6,630 nucleotides of DNA from Deltaproteobacteria bacterium (lineage in GTDB: Bacteria; Desulfobacterota; Desulfobacteria; Desulfobacterales; SG8-13), in contig JAHEIV010000171.1 of the NCBI GenBank assembly GCA_024639205.1, positions 1 to 6,630 of the forward strand. The letters are read 5' to 3'. Below are positions 5,743-6,630 of this stretch, one piece after another; the first letter of the stretch is position 1, and each line of letters begins with the position of its first letter. A model generated the notes under the pieces. That model had not been told where the DNA came from and ran no database searches. It saw only the letters and a list, made by a program, of their open reading frames with translations. The translations under genes and the position numbers were made by a program.

Positions 5743-6258
5743 ATGATCACCGCTGGAAAACCGGAGCGACGAGCTCGAATCGGGGTGATCTCCGACACGC
5801 ACGGATATCTTCATCCTGCAGTGCCGGAAGTGTTTCAGCCGGTCAAACGAGTCATCCACGCTGGAGATATCGGCGGACCGGACATCCTAACAAAGCTCGG
5901 TCGCCTCGCCCCGGTAACGGCTGTTCGGGGAAACATGGACACCGGCGCGTGGGCGGCCGCCCTGCCCGATTTCGATATCGTTGAGTTCGAAAACATGCGC
6001 ATCTGCGTGCTGCACGATCGACAGCGATTGGACTTCGATCCGCAACAAGCCGAATTAAACGCTGTCATCAGCGGACACACGCATCGTCCCCGGGTGCGAA
6101 CCGAAGACGGTGTTCTGTTTGTAAATCCCGGGAGCGCCTCTCACCCCCGACACCGCCAAACCCCCACCGTGGCTCTGCTGGAAGTCGTTAACGGCATTTT
6201 TTCCGTCCGGTTTGTCGAACTGGTGTCGGAGACAACCGGGTGCCCACCCATGGCTTGA
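5743..6258 (+). CDS. YfcE/MJ0936-type metallophosphoesterase
   Basis: A 171-residue calcineurin-like phosphoesterase of the small YfcE/MJ0936 group, which hydrolyses phosphodiesters with two bound metals; the natural substrate is unknown for most members. All metal-ligand motifs are present in order: D18-x-H20 in ISDTHG, G41-D42, G63-N64 with D66, H91 in VLHD, and G111-H112-T-H114. The family's NPGSAS motif follows at 128-133. H91 is followed by Asp where Gly is usual. Length matches the group, and there is no signal peptide. The core begins at RIGVISD, so the ATG at 5743 gives only a short extra N-terminus. A TTG at 5710 would add 11 residues, and neither start has a clear Shine-Dalgarno. 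It diverges from the TPR gene; the FHA gene follows on the same strand after 175 bp and has its own promoter. Confidence 0.92.
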   Translation: MITAGKPERRARIGVISDTHGYLHPAVPEVFQPVKRVIHAGDIGGPDILTKLGRLAPVTAVRGNMDTGAWAAALPDFDIVEFENMRICVLHDRQRLDFDPQQAELNAVISGHTHRPRVRTEDGVLFVNPGSASHPRHRQTPTVALLEVVNGIFSVRFVELVSETTGCPPMA

Positions 6259-6282
6259 ATCGCCAATGGCATCGGAGATGAA

Positions 6283-6312
6283 TTGCACCGGTACGCCTCA
6301 GTGTGCTATAAT
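6283..6312 (+). promoter_or_regulatory. strong extended -10 promoter of the FHA gene
   Basis: A perfect TATAAT at 6307-6312 is preceded by TG-C (6304-6306), making an extended -10 element. TTGCAC at 6283-6288 lies 18 nt upstream as a weak -35 box. Extended -10 promoters tolerate poor -35 boxes. The start point would be near 6319, giving a leader of about 115 nt. This is the best promoter match in the window and makes the FHA gene independent of the phosphoesterase. Confidence 0.65.
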
Positions 6313-6318
6313 GCAGCC

Positions 6319-6379
6319 TTGCCGGCGGGAAGTGCAGATTCGAACGTTCGCCGGTGAACCGACAAACTCTGGCCGGCAA
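6319..6379 (+). promoter_or_regulatory. structured 5' leader with competing inverted repeats
   Basis: TTGCCGGC (6319-6326) and GCCGGCAA (6372-6379) are a perfect 8-bp inverted repeat whose left arm begins at the predicted transcription start. CCGGCG (6322-6327) can instead pair with CGCCGG (6349-6354), so the two folds share a left arm and exclude each other. A 10-bp palindrome CGAACGTTCG lies at 6341-6350. No known riboswitch class is recognised. A stabilising 5' hairpin, a switch or an operator are all possible. Confidence 0.35.
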
Positions 6380-6420
6380 TACCACTGCTTGCAGCGCGTT
6401 GTAGAACCCGGGAATCGACC

Positions 6421-6427
6421 GAGGAGG
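6421..6427 (+). promoter_or_regulatory. strong Shine-Dalgarno that fixes the FHA start
   Basis: GAGGAGG lies 6 nt before the ATG at 6434, a near-ideal ribosome binding site and the strongest in the window. It lies outside the inverted repeats of the leader. Confidence 0.75.
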
Positions 6428-6433
6428 ACGCAA

Positions 6434-6630
6434 ATGTTAACGATATTGCTGAAATTCAACGATAAGGTGTTAAAAACCATTGAAACCGACAAAGATATGG
6501 TGAGCATCGGCAGGAATGCGGGCAATGACATCCATATCGATAATTTGAGTGTATCGAAAAACCATGCCAGAATCACCAGAGACAAAGATTCCTACCGGGT
6601 GGAAGACCTAAAGAGCACCAATGGGACTTA
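6434..6630 (+). CDS. FHA-domain protein, N-terminal part, cut by the window edge
   Basis: Sixty-five codons are visible and the reading frame leaves the window in a codon starting TA, probably Tyr as in NGTY of the family. The forkhead-associated domain starts almost at the N-terminus. FHA domains bind phosphothreonine peptides. The signature residues are all present: G26-R27 in IGRN, S41-x-x-H44 in SVSKNHARI, and N63-G64 in STNGT. No signal peptide precedes the domain, so it should act in the cytoplasm. What follows the FHA domain (effector domain, linker, TPR or none) cannot be seen. The gene has its own extended -10 promoter, a long structured leader and a strong GAGGAGG site, which suggests it is well expressed. 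The family call is firm; the role is unknown without the rest of the gene and its neighbours. Confidence 0.9.
   Translation, partial: MLTILLKFNDKVLKTIETDKDMVSIGRNAGNDIHIDNLSVSKNHARITRDKDSYRVEDLKSTNGT

Noticed and set aside
5502..5798. 98-codon minus-strand open frame with a hydrophobic segment resembling a signal peptide
   Set aside because: It overlaps the start of the well-supported phosphoesterase on the other strand and the AT-rich promoter region, and its C-terminal half is not protein-like.
1..6630. CRISPR array, insertion sequence, tRNA or rRNA gene
   Set aside because: No regularly spaced short direct repeats, transposase motifs, terminal inverted repeats with target duplications, or tRNA/rRNA sequence were seen. 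The only true repeats are the protein-level TPR modules.

Overview
The window is GC-rich bacterial chromosomal DNA with ordinary spacing and no mobile elements. No gene here is diagnostic of a taxon. The mix of a small single-domain universal stress protein, a very large TPR protein with acidic linkers and an FHA protein would fit a deltaproteobacterium (Desulfobacterota). That placement is an impression, not a demonstration.

Layout, left to right: (1) the last 34 codons of a plus-strand gene of the UPF0210/PFL family (formerly DUF711); (2) a gap of about 550 bp with no convincing gene, lying between convergent genes; (3) a minus-strand universal stress protein (UspA family) with a clear Shine-Dalgarno and a plausible sigma70-type promoter; (4) a gap of about 390 bp; (5) a 1344-residue minus-strand gene that fills most of the window; (6) an AT-rich divergent promoter region; (7) a plus-strand YfcE/MJ0936-type metallophosphoesterase; (8) an intergenic region with an excellent extended -10 promoter and a leader containing inverted repeats; (9) the first 65 codons of an FHA-domain protein, cut by the window edge.

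The large gene is the most unusual object. It encodes a predicted soluble protein: an N-terminal domain of probable ferredoxin-like (ACT-like) topology, a long charged coiled coil, then four 76-residue TPR modules that align to each other without a gap. The modules are separated by long, low-complexity, mostly acidic linkers of 248, 213 and 179 residues, and the fourth module closes the protein. I do not recognise it as a named protein. The design suggests a multivalent scaffold with four similar docking units on flexible spacers.

No functional operon can be claimed. The TPR gene and the phosphoesterase diverge from one AT-rich region. The FHA gene has its own promoter about 50 bp after the phosphoesterase stop. 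A link between the FHA protein (a phosphothreonine reader) and the Thr/Ser-containing acidic linkers of the TPR protein is possible but is only inference from proximity.
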